Below are positions 1-12,144 of a DNA stretch of 64,000 bases, piece after piece. This DNA is from Xylocopa sonorina. Taxonomy: Eukaryota; Arthropoda; Insecta; Hymenoptera; Apidae. The notes beneath the pieces are model-generated. The model was not told the DNA's origin, did no database searches, and saw nothing but the letters and a program-made list of their open reading frames with translations. The position numbers and the translations under genes are program-made. The stretch spans positions 682,001-746,000 of the forward strand of contig NW_027490244.1 in NCBI RefSeq assembly GCF_050948175.1, read 5' to 3'. Position 1 is the stretch's first letter. Every line of letters begins with the position of its first letter.

Positions 1-2262
1 ATATCGCGTTCTAAGAAGCATTAGAAATATATTTCTACGATACGTAGAAATCTGCAAACGCTATTTCCTAGCATGGAAGGGTCGCATTTACATTCTTTTG
101 AAGTGAGTACGAGGTATACATAACACTCCATAATGAATATTATATCTTCTCATGAAACATAGCAGTGAGATGCGATATCGCGTTTTAAGAAGCACTAGAA
201 CTCTATTGCTACGATACGTAGACATCTGCAAACGCTTTTTCCTAGCAAGGAAGTGTCGCATTTACATTCATTTTAAGTGTATGCGAGGTATACATGACAC
301 ATCGCAATGAATATTACATATTATCATGAAACATCGAAATGAGAAGCAATATCGCGTTTTGAGAAGCGTTAGAACTCTAATGCCACGATACGTAGACATC
401 TGCAAATGTTATTTCCTAGCAGGAAAGTGTCGCATTTTCATTCATTTGAAATGAACATGAGGTATACATAACACTCCACAATGAATATTATATCTTATCA
501 CGAAACATAGAAATGAAATGCGACATCTCGTTTTAAGAAGCAGTAGAAATCCATTGCTACGATACGTAGACATCTGCAAACGCTATTTCCTAGCATGGAA
601 ATGACGCATTTACATTCTTTTGAAGTGAATACGAGGTATACATGACACTTCGCAATGAATATTATATCTTATCGTGAAACATAAAAGTGAGATGCGATAT
701 CGCGTTTTAAGAAGCATTAGAACTCTATTGCTACGATACGTAGACATCTGCAAACGCTATTTCCTAGCATGGATGTGTCGCATTTACATTCTTTTGATGT
801 GAATACTAGGATTACATAACACTCCACAATGAATATTATTTATTATCATGAAACATAGCAATGAGCAGCGATATCGCGTTTTGAGAAGCATTAGATATAA
901 CACTGCACAATGAATATTATACCACATATATCATGAAACATAGAAATGAGATGCGATATGGCGATTTCAGAAGCATTAGATCCCTATTGCTTCGATACGT
1001 AGACATCTGCAAACGCTACATCCTAGCAAGGAAGTGTCGCATTTACATTCTTTTGAATGGAATACGAGGTATACATGCCACTTCGCAATGAATATTATAT
1101 CTTATCATGAAACGCAGATATGAGATACGATATGACGATTTAAGGAGCATTAGAAAACTATTGCTTCGATACGTAGATATCTGCGAACACTATTTCCTAG
1201 CATGGAAGTGTCGCATTCACATTCATTTGAAGTGTATGCGTGGTATACATGACACTTCGCAATAAATATTATATATTATCATGAAACATAGATATGTGAT
1301 GCGATATCGCGAATTAGCCTGCTTTAGCAATCTATTGCTTCGATACGTAGACATCTGCAAACGCTATTTCCTAGCAAGGAAGAGTCGCATTTACATTCTT
1401 TTGTAGCGAGTACGAGGTATACATTCACAGTGACACTTCACAGAGAATATTATATATTATCAAGAAACATAGTAATGTGTTGCGATATCGCGTTTTGAGA
1501 AGCATTAGAACACTATTGCTTCGATACGTAGACATCTGCAAACGCTATTTCCTAGCAAGGAAGTGTCGCATTTACATTCCTTTGAGGCGAATATGAGGTA
1601 TTCATAACACTCCACAATGAATATTATATCTTATCATGAAACATAGAAATGAGATGCGATATCCCGTATTAAGAAGCATGAGAAATCTATTGCTTCGATA
1701 CGTAGACATCTGCAAACGCTATTTCCTAGCAAGGAAGTGTCGCATTTACATTCATTTGAAGTGTACGCGATGTATACATGATACTTCCCATTGAATATTA
1801 TATCTTATCATGAGACATAGAAATAAGATGCGATATCGCGTTTTAAGAAGCATTAGAACTCTATAGCTTCGATACGTAGACATCTGCAAATGCTACTTCC
1901 TAGCAAGGGAGAGTCGCATTTACATTCTTTCAAGTGAATACGAGGTATACATGACACTTCGCAATGAATATTATATCTTATCGTGAATCATAGAAATGAT
2001 ATGCGATATCGCGTTTTAAGAAGCTTTAGAACTCTATTTCTACGATACATAGACGATACATCTACAGACGCTATTTCCTAGCAAGGAAGTGTCGCATTTA
2101 CATTCATTTGAAGTGAATGCGAGGTATAGATAACACTCAACAATGAATATTATATCTTATCACGAAACATAGAAATGAGATGCGATATGGCGTTTTAAGG
2201 GGCATTAGTACTCTATAGCTTCGATACAGAGATATCTGGGAACGTAATTTCCTAGAAAGGAA
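1..2262 (-). repeat. 174-bp satellite array, reverse orientation
   Basis: Thirteen tandem satellite units lie here in the opposite orientation to the rest of the window. The core motif reads CCTAGCAAGG on the plus strand, the reverse complement of the CCTTGCTAGG seen to the right. CCTAG starts at 67, 241, 415, 589 and 763, each step exactly 174 bp. After one truncated unit it resumes at 1022, 1196, 1370, 1551, 1725, 1899, 2077 and 2251. Small insertions account for the 181 and 178 bp steps, near 1421-1437 and 2046-2066; the second looks like a local duplication of GATACAT/AGAC. Both CGTAG- and CGAAG-type variants of the middle motif occur. The array continues off the left edge and stops abruptly at the non-satellite island. 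Confidence 0.97.
889..965 (-). repeat. Truncated satellite unit
   Basis: The distance between core motifs at 763 and 1022 is 259 bp, which is one full unit plus about 85 bp. Near 893-897 the sequence jumps from the AGCATTAG segment directly to ATAACACTGCACAATG, so the core and adjacent segments of one unit (about 89 bp) are missing. The fragment also carries a few extra bases (CCACATAT) around 922-930. It is the only large internal deletion I noticed in the array. Confidence 0.85.
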
Positions 2263-2263
2263 C

Positions 2264-2593
2264 CACCTCGCACCCCCCAGCATCAACCCCTGGACGCATG
2301 CAACCAGCCTAACTCGCCTGCAGAACCAGCAACTGGAAGAGTTCGCGCGCGCATACCTGCAAGCGCTCACTCACACCGAGTTCCGCTGCCTCGCTCGCAC
2401 CGCCGAGTATACCTGTTTCGCTCGTACCGGGCACCAGTGTCTCACTCGCACCACCGAGTATACCTGTCTCGCCCGCACCAAGGACGGGCAGCCCTATCTC
2501 CCTCGCACCGAGGATTCCGTCCTGCAGGGAGACATAGCCGCAGCCCATCACCTGAATGGGGTCTTTTCCAATTCCGGGAACAGGATCTGCTAG
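2264..2593 (+). other. Open frame with 17-residue repeat, unrecognised
   Basis: A plus-strand frame stays open from the array edge to a TAG at 2591-2593, about 110 codons, but has no ATG near its start. It contains an imperfect 17-codon direct repeat whose second half reads about AEYTC-FART and TEYTC-LART. The minus strand of the same DNA (2309-2551) is also open, beginning with an ATG, and shows a repeated GILGGASE motif. Both strands are open because the underlying DNA is a GC-rich repeat, so neither frame is convincing. I do not recognise either product. The frame could be the tail of a captured exon. Confidence 0.15.
2390..2478. repeat. Short tandem repeat, 51-bp spacing
   Basis: Two copies of a roughly 38-bp sequence start at 2390 and 2441. 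Both contain CTCGCACC followed by CCGAGTATACCTGT and a CGC-rich end. The 51-bp spacing is a multiple of three. A looser third echo (TCTCCCTCGCACCGAGGA) follows near 2488. Confidence 0.7.
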
Positions 2594-2690
2594 AACCTAT
2601 ATATTACTTCTAAGCTAGGACATACATATCATATCATGACGCATATATAAGAATTCCTAGATCTAAGTTACACTAAGTAAGATGCGTCCG
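2594..2690. other. AT-rich stretch, no feature
   Basis: This is a low-complexity AT-rich spacer with short TATATA and CATATCATATC runs between two GC-rich blocks. No gene, RNA or satellite is visible. Confidence 0.6.
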
Positions 2691-2725
2691 GTCAGCGGCA
2701 TGCGCCGCTAGCCCCACCACGAGCC

Positions 2726-2785
2726 GCGAGTCCCCACTCGCTGGACCGCGCGCTCTCCGCCTCGAGACGCGAGTCCCCCACTCGC
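2726..2785. repeat. Two GC-rich 6-bp hairpins, duplicated
   Basis: Two perfect inverted repeats with the same arms, GCGAGT and ACTCGC, lie at 2726-2741 (loop CCCC) and 2769-2785 (loop CCCCC). They are 43 bp apart and sit inside duplicated flanks ending in GGACCGCG. The surrounding 150 bp is CpG-rich, unlike the AT-rich DNA on both sides. Their function is unknown. They could be structural remnants of a mobile element or simply a duplicated GC-rich patch. Confidence 0.75.
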
Positions 2786-2850
2786 GGGACCGCGATCTGC
2801 CTACCGCGAGCCTCCGCGACCGTAGCGCCCCGCGAACCGAGGAGGTCCAG

Positions 2851-3137
2851 TTCATGTATACTTTAAACCTAGAATATATTTTATTTTTACTTTTACTATA
2901 TCCAAGTACAAGTTCTTTTACCAAGTCTACTATTTCCACATCCATTAATTTTATCAAGTGTTAACAATACTAGTTCTACTTTTAACATTACATTTAACTA
3001 CGAATTCTTCCACGGGTTCTTCCATACAACTGGGGTTGCTCTTCATCAAATTGAAGGTGTATAGAAATCGGCTTTGTGACGTTGAGACCGCCGCTTATCC
3101 TTCAGATCTTAGTCTAAAGTACAGAAATACCTGGTGT
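2851..3137. other. AT-rich to balanced sequence, no gene
   Basis: AT-rich sequence with TTTTA/TTCCA runs grades into balanced sequence. Minus-strand frames here begin only with non-ATG codons and run into the GC-rich hairpin block, so I do not call a gene. Nothing resembles the satellite or the retroelement. Confidence 0.5.
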
Positions 3138-3539
3138 ATGAATCGTGCTTCCGGTTTGCGAAGAACGCGACGTGCGAGTAGGAAGAATTTCATACGATCA
3201 CTTGTGCATGAATATTTGGAGGGTGTACCGAGAGTCGTCGTATACCAGCGACCTGCCTTCGCACCAGTCCAGACGCCGCTTTTCGAAGCGACCGTCGACG
3301 CCTCCAATCCAGACACCACGACGCATCACGCCGATTCTGCCACATTCAGCATCATCGCTGAATTCCGACCGCCGTCCTCGTCTTCGCTGGCGACTGATCA
3401 AGATTTCTGTAGCAGCCAACAGAACGAAATCCGCTACGATCCCAGCGAACGATCCTCCACGCCGTTTCTATGTACAAATCGAGAGAGAAGTCATCGAAAG
3501 GTAGGGTCATTCCCTTATTATCGCAAGTGTTTTCGCTAG
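3138..3539 (+). CDS. Hypothetical open reading frame, unrecognised
   Basis: The longest non-satellite, non-retroelement plus-strand frame in the window. It is open from 2958, but the first in-frame ATG is at 3138, leaving about 133 codons. The product is rich in Arg, Ser and Thr, has an S-rich run near its middle (EFRPPSSSSLATD) and shows no motif or membrane segment that I recognise. Two other frames overlap it on both strands (3145-3504 plus, 3198-3419 minus), as expected in balanced-composition DNA with few stops, which weakens the call. No splice signals, TATA box or poly(A) signal are convincingly placed. It is most probably a chance frame in the island, or part of a decayed element. Confidence 0.12.
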   Translation: MNRASGLRRTRRASRKNFIRSLVHEYLEGVPRVVVYQRPAFAPVQTPLFEATVDASNPDTTTHHADSATFSIIAEFRPPSSSSLATDQDFCSSQQNEIRYDPSERSSTPFLCTNRERSHRKVGSFPYYRKCFR

Positions 3540-6500
3540 TGTCGCGACAGCCGAAATTGTCGGACCCGGTCTTAACGCGTTCCCGCAGACCGAATTACCG
3601 AAAAATAGGATCGTGTCGTAAAGCCTCCGGAGCAACGGAAAATAGTTTCGCCGGACGTAACACCTCGAATTCACTTCAAAAGAATGTAAATGCGACACTT
3701 CCTTGATAGGAAATAAGGTTTGCAGATATCTACGTATCGAAGAAACAGAGTTCTAATGCTTCTTGAATCGCCATATCGCATCTCATTTCTATGTTTCATC
3801 ATTAGATATAATATTCATTGCGAAGTGTCATGTATACATCGTATTCCTCTCAAGAGAATGTAAATGCGACACTTCCTTTCTAGGAAATTACGTTTCCAGA
3901 TGTCTACGTATCGAAGCAACAGAGTTCTAATGTTTCTTAAAACGCGATATCGCATCTCATTTCTATGTTTCATGATAAGATATAATATTCATTGTGCAGT
4001 GATATGTATATCTCGCCTACACTTCAAATGAATGTAAATGCGATACTTCCTTCCTAGGAAATAGCGTTTGCAGATGTCTACGTACCGATGCAATAGAGTT
4101 CTAATGCTTCTTAAGACGCGATATCGCATCTCATTTCTATGTTTCATGATAAGATTTAATATTCATTGTGGAGTGTTATGTATACTTCGCATTCGCTGCA
4201 AAGGAATGTAAATGCGACACTTGCTTGCTAGGAAATAGCGTTTGCAGATGTCTACGTATCGTAGCAATAGGGTTCTAATGCTTCTTAAAACGCGATATCG
4301 CATCTCATTTCTATGTTTCATGATAAGATTTAATATTCATTGTGGAGTGTTATGTATACCTCGAATTCACTTCAAAAGAATGTAAATGCGAAACTTCCAC
4401 GCTAGGAAATAGCGTTTGCAGATGTCTACGTATCGTAGCAATGAAGTTCTAATTCTTCTTAAAACGAGATGTCGCATTTCATTTCTATGATTCGTAATCA
4501 GATATAATATTCATTGTGGAGTGTTATGTATACCTCGTATTCACTTCAAAACGATGCAAGTGCGACACTTCCGTGCTAGGAAATAGCGTTTGCAGATGTC
4601 TACGTATCGTAGCGATAGAGTACTAATTCTTATTAAAACGAGATGTCGCATTTCATGTCTATGTTTCGTAATAAGATGTAATATTCATTGTGGAGTGTTA
4701 TGTATACCTCGTATTCACTTCAAAAGGATGTAAGTGCGACACTTCCTTGCTAGGAAATATTGTTTGCAGATGTGTGCGTATCGTAGCAAAGGTGTTCTAG
4801 TGCTCCTTAAATCACGATATTGCATCTGATTTCTATGTTTCGTGATAAGGTATAATTTTCATTGCGAAGTGTCATGTATACCTCGTATTCACTTCACAAG
4901 AATGTAAATGCGACACTTTCTTGCTAGGAAATAGCCTTTGCAGATGTCTACGCATCATAGCAACAGAGTTCTAATGCTTCCTAAAACGCGATATCGCATC
5001 TCACTTCTATGTTTCATGATAAGATATAGTATCCATTGCGAACTGTCATGTATATCTCGTATTCACTTCAAAAGAATGTAAATGCGAAACTTCCATGCTA
5101 GGAAATAGCGATTGCAGATGTCTACGTATCGTAGCAATAGAGTTCTAATGCTTCCTGAAATGTGAAGTCGTATTTCATTTCTATGTTTCGTAGTAAGATA
5201 TAATATTCATTGTGGAGTGTTATGTATACCTCGTATTCACTTCAGAAAAATGTAAATGCGACACTTCCTTGCTAGGAAATAACATTTGCAGATGTCTACG
5301 TATCATAGCAATAGAGTTTTAATGCTACTTAGAACGAGATGTCGCATTTCATTTCTATGTTTCGTGATAAGATACAATATTAATTGTGGAGTGTTATGTA
5401 TACCTCGAATTCACTTCAAAAGAATGTAAATGCGGCACTTCCATGCTAGGAAATAGCGTTTGCAGATGTCTACGTATCGTAACAGTAGAGTTCTAATGCT
5501 TCTTAAAATGAGAAGTCGTATTTCATTTCTACGTTTCGCAATAAGATATAATATTCATTGTGTAATGTTATGTATACCTCGTATTCACTTCAATGGAATG
5601 TAAGTGCAACATTTCCTTGCTAGGAAATAGAGTTTGCAGATGTCTACGTATATTAGCAATAGAGTTCTAATGCTTCTCAAAATGCGATATAGCACCACAT
5701 TCCTATGTTTCATGATAAGATATAATATTCATTGCGAAGTCTCATGTATATCTCGTATTCGCATCAAAGGAATGTAAATGCGACACTTACATGCTAGGAA
5801 ATACCGTTTGCAGATGTCTACGTATCGCAGCAATAGAGTTCTTATGCTTCTTAAAACGAGATGTCGCATTTCATATCTATGTTTCGTGGTAAGATATAAT
5901 ATTCATTGTAGAGTGTTATGTATACCGCGTAATAAATTCAAAAGAATGTAAATGCGACACTTCCATGCTAGGAAATAGCGTTTGCAGATGTCTACGTATC
6001 GTAGCAAGAGAGATCTAATGTTTCTTAAAACGCGATATCGCATCTCACACCTATGTTTCATGATAAGATATAATAATCATTGCGATGTGTCATGTATACC
6101 TCGTTGTCACTTCAAAAGAATGTAAATGCGACACTTAGATGCTAGGAAATAGCGTTTGCAGATGTCTACTTATCGTAGCAATAGAGTTCTAATGCTTCTT
6201 AAAACGAGATATCGCATTTCATTTCTGTCTTTCGTGATAAGATATAATATTCATGGTAGAGTGTTAGGTATACCTCGTATTCACATCAAATGAATGTAAA
6301 TGCGCCACTTCCTTTCAAGGAAATAGCGTTTCCAGATGTCTACGTATCGAAGCAATAGAGTTCTAATGTTTCTTAAATAGCGATATCGCATCCCATTTCT
6401 ATGTTTCATGGTAAGATATAATATTCATTGCGAAGTGTCATGTATATCTCGTATTCACATCGGAAGAATGTAAATGCGACACTTCCATGCAAGGAAATAG

Positions 6501-7692
6501 CGTTTGCAGATGTCTACGTATCGTAGCAATAGAGTTCTAATGCTTCATAATACGAGATGTCGCATCTCATTTCTATGTTTCGTGATAAGATATAATATTC
6601 ATTGTAGTGTGTTATGTATACCTCGTATTCACTTCAAAAGAATGTAAATGCGACACTTCCTTGCTAGGAAATATTGTTTGCAGATGTCTACGTATCGTAG
6701 CAATAGAGTTCTAATGCTTCTTAAAACGAGAGGTCGTATTTCATTTCTATGTTTCGTAATAAGGTATAATATTCATTGTGGAATGTTATGTATACCTCGT
6801 ATTCACTTCAAAAGAATGTAAATGTGACACTTCCTAGCTAGGATATAGCTTTTGCAGATGTCTACGTATCGTAGCAATAGAGTTCTAATTCTTCTTAAAA
6901 CGAGATGTCGCATCTCATTTCTATGTTTCATGATAAGATATAATATTCAGTGCGAAGTGTTATGTATACCTCGTATTATCTTCAAAAGAATGTAAATGCG
7001 GCACTTCTATGCTAGGAAACAGCGTTTGCAGATGTCTACGTATCGTAGCAATAGAGTTCTAATGCTTCTTAAAATGAGAAGTCGTATTTCATTCCTATGT
7101 TTCATGATAAGATATAATTATCATTATGGAGTGTTATGTATACCTCGTATTCACTTCAGAAGAATGTAAATGCGACCCTTCCATGCTAGGAAATAGCCTT
7201 TGCAGATGTCTACGCATCATAGCAACAGAGTTCTAATGCTTCCTAAAACGCGATATCGCATCTCACTTCTATGTTTCATGATAAGATATAGTATCCATTG
7301 CGAAGTGTCATGTATATCTCGTATTCACTTCAAAAGAATGTAAGTGCGACACTTCCTTGCTAGGAAATAACATTTGCAGATGTCTACGTATGGCAGCAAT
7401 AGATTTCTAATGCTTCTCAAAACGCGATATAGCACCTCATTCCTATGTTTCATGATAAGATATAATATTCATTGCGAAGTGTCATGTATACCTCGTATTC
7501 ACTTCAAAAGAATGTAAATGCGACACATCCATGCTAGGAAATAGCGTTTGCAGATGTCTACGTATCGCAGCAATAGAGATCCAATGCTTCCTAAAACGCG
7601 ATATCGCATCACTCTTCTATGTTTCATGATAAGGTATAATATTCATAGCGAAGAGTCATGTATACCTCCTATTCACTTCAAATGAATGTAAA

Positions 7693-8388
7693 TGCGACAC
7701 TTCCATGCTAGGAAATAGCGTTTGCAGATGTCTACGTATCGTAGCAATAGAGTTCTAATGCTTCTTAAAACGCGATATCGCATCTCACTGCTATGTTTCA
7801 TGATAAGATATAATATTTATTATGGAGTGATATGTATACCTCGTACTCACTTCAAAAGAAAGTAAATGCGACCCTTCCATGCTTGGGAATAGCCTTTGCA
7901 GATGTCTACGTATCGTAGCAATAGAGTTCTAATGCTTCTTAAAACGCGATATCGCATCTCACTGCTATGTTTCATGATAAGATATACTATTCATTGCGAA
8001 GTGTCATGTATACGTCGTATTCACTTCAAAAGAATGTAAGTGCGACACTTCCATGCTAGGAAATAGCGTTTGCAGATGTCTACGTATCGTAGCAATAGAG
8101 TTCTAATGCTTCTTAAAACGCGATATCGCATCTCACTGCTATGTTTCATGATAAGATATAATATTTATTATGGAGTGATATGTATACCTCGTACTCACTT
8201 CAAAAGAAAGTAAATGCGACCCTTCCATGCTTGGGAATAGCCTTTGCAGATGTCTACGTATCGTAGCAATAGAGTTCTAATGCTTCTTAAAACGCGATAT
8301 CGCATCTCACTGCTATGTTTCATGATAAGATATACTATTCATTGCGAAGTGTCATGTATACGTCGTATTCACTTCAAAAGAATGTAAG
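7693..8388 (+). repeat. Dimeric higher-order repeat, 2 x 348 bp
   Basis: Units 7693-8040 and 8041-8388 form two copies of a two-unit block that read identical by eye. The marker is the unit with GTAAATGCGACCC and GCTTGGGAATAGCC. Identity continues to about 8433, where a T to C change appears (GTACCGTAG). This implies very recent duplication by unequal exchange or a similar process. Confidence 0.9.
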
Positions 8389-10113
8389 TGCGACACTTCC
8401 ATGCTAGGAAATAGCGTTTGCAGATGTCTACGTACCGTAGCAATAGAGTTCTATTGCGTCTTAAAACGCGATATCGCATATCACTTCTAAGTTTCATGAT
8501 AAGATATAATATTCATTGCGAAGTATCATATATACCTCGTATTCACTTCAAGAGAATGTAAATGCGGCACTTCCACGCTAGGAAATAGCGTTTGCAGATG
8601 TCTACGTATCGTAGCAGTAGATCTCTAATGCTTCTTAAAATGAGAAGTCGTATTTCATTTCTACGTTTCGTAATGAGATATAATATTCATTGTGTAATGT
8701 TATGTATACCACGTATTCACTTCAATGGAATGTAAGTGCAACATTTCCTTGCTAGGAAATAGAGTTTGCAGATGTCTACGGATATTAGCAATAGAGTTCT
8801 AATGCTTCTCAAAATGCGATATAGCACCACATTCCTATGTTTCATGACAAGATATAATATTCATTGCGAAGTCTCATGTATATCTCGTATTCACTTCAAG
8901 GGAATGTAAATGCGACACTTACATGCTAGGAAATACCGTTTGCAGATGTCTACGTATCGCAGCAATAGAGTTCTAATGCTTCTTAAAACGAGATGTCGCA
9001 TTTCATATCTATGTTTCGTGGTAAGATATAATATTCATTGTAGAGTGTTATGTATACCGCGTAATAAATTCAAAAGAATGTAAATGCGACACTTCCATGC
9101 TAGGAAATAGCGTTTGCAGATGTCTACGTATCGTAGGAATAGAATTCTAATGCTTCTTAAAACGCGATATCGCATCTCACTTCTATGATTCATGATAAGA
9201 TATAATATTCATTACGAAGTGTTATGTATATCTCGAATTCACTTCAAAAGAATGTAAATGCGACACTTCCATGCTAGGAAATAGCGTTTGCAGATGTCTA
9301 CGCATCGTAGCGATAGAGTTCTAATGCTTCTTAAAACGCGATATCGCATCTCACAACTATGTTTCATGATAAGATATAATATTCATTGCGAACTGCCATG
9401 TATATCTCGTATTCTCTTCAAACGAATGTAAATGCGACACTTGCATGCTAGGAAATAGCGTTTGCAGATGTCTACGTATCGTAGCAATAGAGTTCTAATG
9501 CTTCTCAAAACTCGATATAGCACCTCATTCCTATATTTCATGATAAGATATAATATTCATTATGGAGTGTCATGTATACCTCGTATTCACTTCAAAAGAA
9601 TGTTAATGCGACACTTACATGCTAGGAAATAGCGTTTGCAGATGTCTACGTATCGCAGCAATAGAGTTCTAATGCACATTAGAACGCGATATCGCATCTC
9701 ACATCTATATTTCATGATAAGATATAATATTCATTGCGAAGTGCCATGTATACTTCGTATTCACATGACAAGAATGTAAATGCGACACTTCCATGCTAGG
9801 AAATAGCGTTTGCAGATGTCTACGTATCGCAGCAATAGAGTTCCAATGATTCCTAAAACGCGATATCGCATCTCACTTCTATGTTTCATGATAAGATATA
9901 GTATCCATTGCGAAGAGTCATGTATATCTCGTATTCACTTCAAAGGAATGTAAATGCGAAACTTCCATGCTAGGAAATAGCGTTTGCAGATGTCTACGTA
10001 TCGTAGGAATAGAGTTCTAATGCTTCTTAAAACGCGATATCGCATCTCACTTCTATGTTTCATGATAAGATATAATATTCATTACGAAGTGTTATGTATA
10101 TCTCGAATTCACT

Positions 10114-11047
10114 TCAAAAGAATGTAAATGCGACACTTCCATGCTAGGAAATAGCGTTTGCAGATGTCTACGTATCGCAGCAATAGATTTCCAATGCTTC
10201 CTAAAACGCGATATCGCATCACTCTTCTATGTTTCATGATAAGGTATAATATTCATTACGAAGTGTCATGTATGCCTCGTATTCACTTCAAATGAATGTA
10301 AATGCGACACTTCCATGCTAGGAAATAGCGTTTGCGGATGTCTACGTATCGTAGCAATAGAGTTCTAATGCTTCTTAAAACGCGATATCGCATCTCACTG
10401 CTATGTTTCATGAGAAGATATTATATTCATTGCGAAGTGTCATCTATACCTCGTATTCACTTCAAAAGAATGTAAATGCGACACTTCCATGCTAGGAAGT
10501 TGCGTTTGCAGATGTCTACGTATCGTAGCAGTAGGGTTCTAATGCTTCTTAAAATGCGATATCGCATCACACTTCTATGTTTCATGATAAGATATAATAT
10601 TCATTGCGAAGAGTCATGTATACCTCGATTTCACTTCACAAGAATGTAAATGCGACACATCCTTGCTAGGAAATATTGTTTGCAGATGTCTACGTATCGC
10701 AGCAATAGAGTACTAATGCTTCTTGAAACGAGATGTCGTATTTCATTTCTATGTTTCGTAATAAGATATAATATTCATTGTGTAATGTTATGTATACCTC
10801 GTATTCACTTCAGTGGAATGTAAGTGCGAAATTTCCTTGCTAGGAAATAGAGTTTGCAGATGTCTACGTATATAGGCAATAGAATTCTAATGCTTCTCAA
10901 AACTCGATATAGCACCTCATTCCTATGTTTCATGTTAAGACATAATATTCATTGCGAAGTGTCATGTATACCTCGTATTCACTTCAAGAGAACGTATATA
11001 AGACACTTCCATGCTAGGAAATAGCGTTTGCAGATGTCTACGTATCG
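10114..11047 (+). repeat. Duplicated 934-bp block, copy 1
   Basis: This 934-bp segment (about 5.4 units) reads identical to 15334-16267, displaced by exactly 5220 bp, or 30 units. Markers include CTTGAAACGAGATGTCG and TATATAGGCAATAG. It begins after a mismatch at 10113 and ends at a mismatch at 11048. Confidence 0.9.
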
Positions 11048-12144
11048 CAGCAATAGAGGTCCAATGCTTCCTAAAACGCGATATCGCATCACTCTTCTAT
11101 GTTTCATGATAAGGTATAACATTCATTACGAAGTGTCATGTGTACCTCATATTCACTTCAAATGAATGTAAATGCGACACTTCCATGCTAGGAAATAGCG
11201 TTTGCAGATGTCTACGTATCGTAGCAATAGAGTTCTAATGCTTCTTAAAACGCGATATCGCATCTCACTGGTATGTTTCATGATAAGATATAATATTCAT
11301 TGCGAAGTGTCATGTATACCTCGTATTCACTTCAAAAGAATGTAAATGCGACACTTCCATGCTAGGAAGTAGCGTTTGCAGATGTCTACGTATCGTAGCA
11401 ATAGGGTTCTAATGCTTCTTAAAATGCGATATCGCATCTCACTGCTATGTTTCATGAGAAGATATAATATTCATTGCGAAGTGTCATGTATACCTCGTAT
11501 TCACTTCAAAAGAATGTAAATGCGAAACTTCCATGCTAGGAAATAGCGTCTGCAGATGTCTACGTATCGTAGCAATAGAGTTTTAATGCTACTTAAAACG
11601 AGATGTAGAATTTCATTTCTATGCTTCGTGATAAGATATAATATTCATTATGGAGTGTCATTTATACCTCGTATTCACTTCAAAAGAATGTAAATGCGAC
11701 ACTTCCCTGCTAGGAAATAGCGTTTGCAGATGTCTACGCATCGTAGCAATAGAGTTCTAATGCTTCTTAAAACGAGATGTCGCATCTCATTTCTATGTTT
11801 CATGATAAGATATAATATTCAGTGCGAAGTGCTATGTATACCTCGTATTATCTTCAAAAGAATGTAAATGCGGCACTTCCATGCTAGGAAATAGCGTTTG
11901 CAGATGTCTACGTATCGTAGCAATAGAGTTCTAGTGCTTCTTAAATCGCGATATCGCATCTCACATCTATGTTTCGAGATAAGATATAATATTCATTGCG
12001 AAGAGTCATGTATACCTCGTATTAACTTCAAAAGAATGTAAATGCGGCATTTCCATGCTAGGTAATAGCGTTTGCATATGTTTACGTACCGTAGCAGTAG
12101 AGTTCTAATGCTTCTTAAAACGCGATATCGCATCTCACTTCTAT

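Larger units (their letters stand above)
2263..3662. other. Non-satellite island between inverted arrays
   Basis: A 1.4 kb block with no resemblance to the satellite separates the reverse array from the forward array. Composition is strongly mosaic: GC-rich with short repeats at 2263-2590, AT-rich at 2594-2690, very GC-rich with hairpins at 2691-2850, AT-rich at 2851-3060, then balanced composition to 3662. I see no LTR pair, no terminal inverted repeats, no protein domain and no RNA gene. The heptamer CACCTCG occurs at both ends (2264-2270 and 3661-3667); at the right end part of it belongs to the satellite. It may be a captured genomic fragment or a decayed mobile-element remnant. I cannot choose between these from sequence alone. 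Confidence 0.8.

Noticed and set aside
2673..2957. 94-codon minus-strand frame in the island
   Set aside because: It begins with TTG, crosses an abrupt AT-rich to GC-rich boundary and ends in hairpin-rich Arg/Gly sequence typical of spurious GC-rich frames.
2958..3137. Hydrophobic N-terminal extension of the 2958-3539 frame resembling a signal peptide
   Set aside because: The frame begins with GTG at 2958 and has no ATG until 3138, so a eukaryotic ribosome would not be expected to start there.
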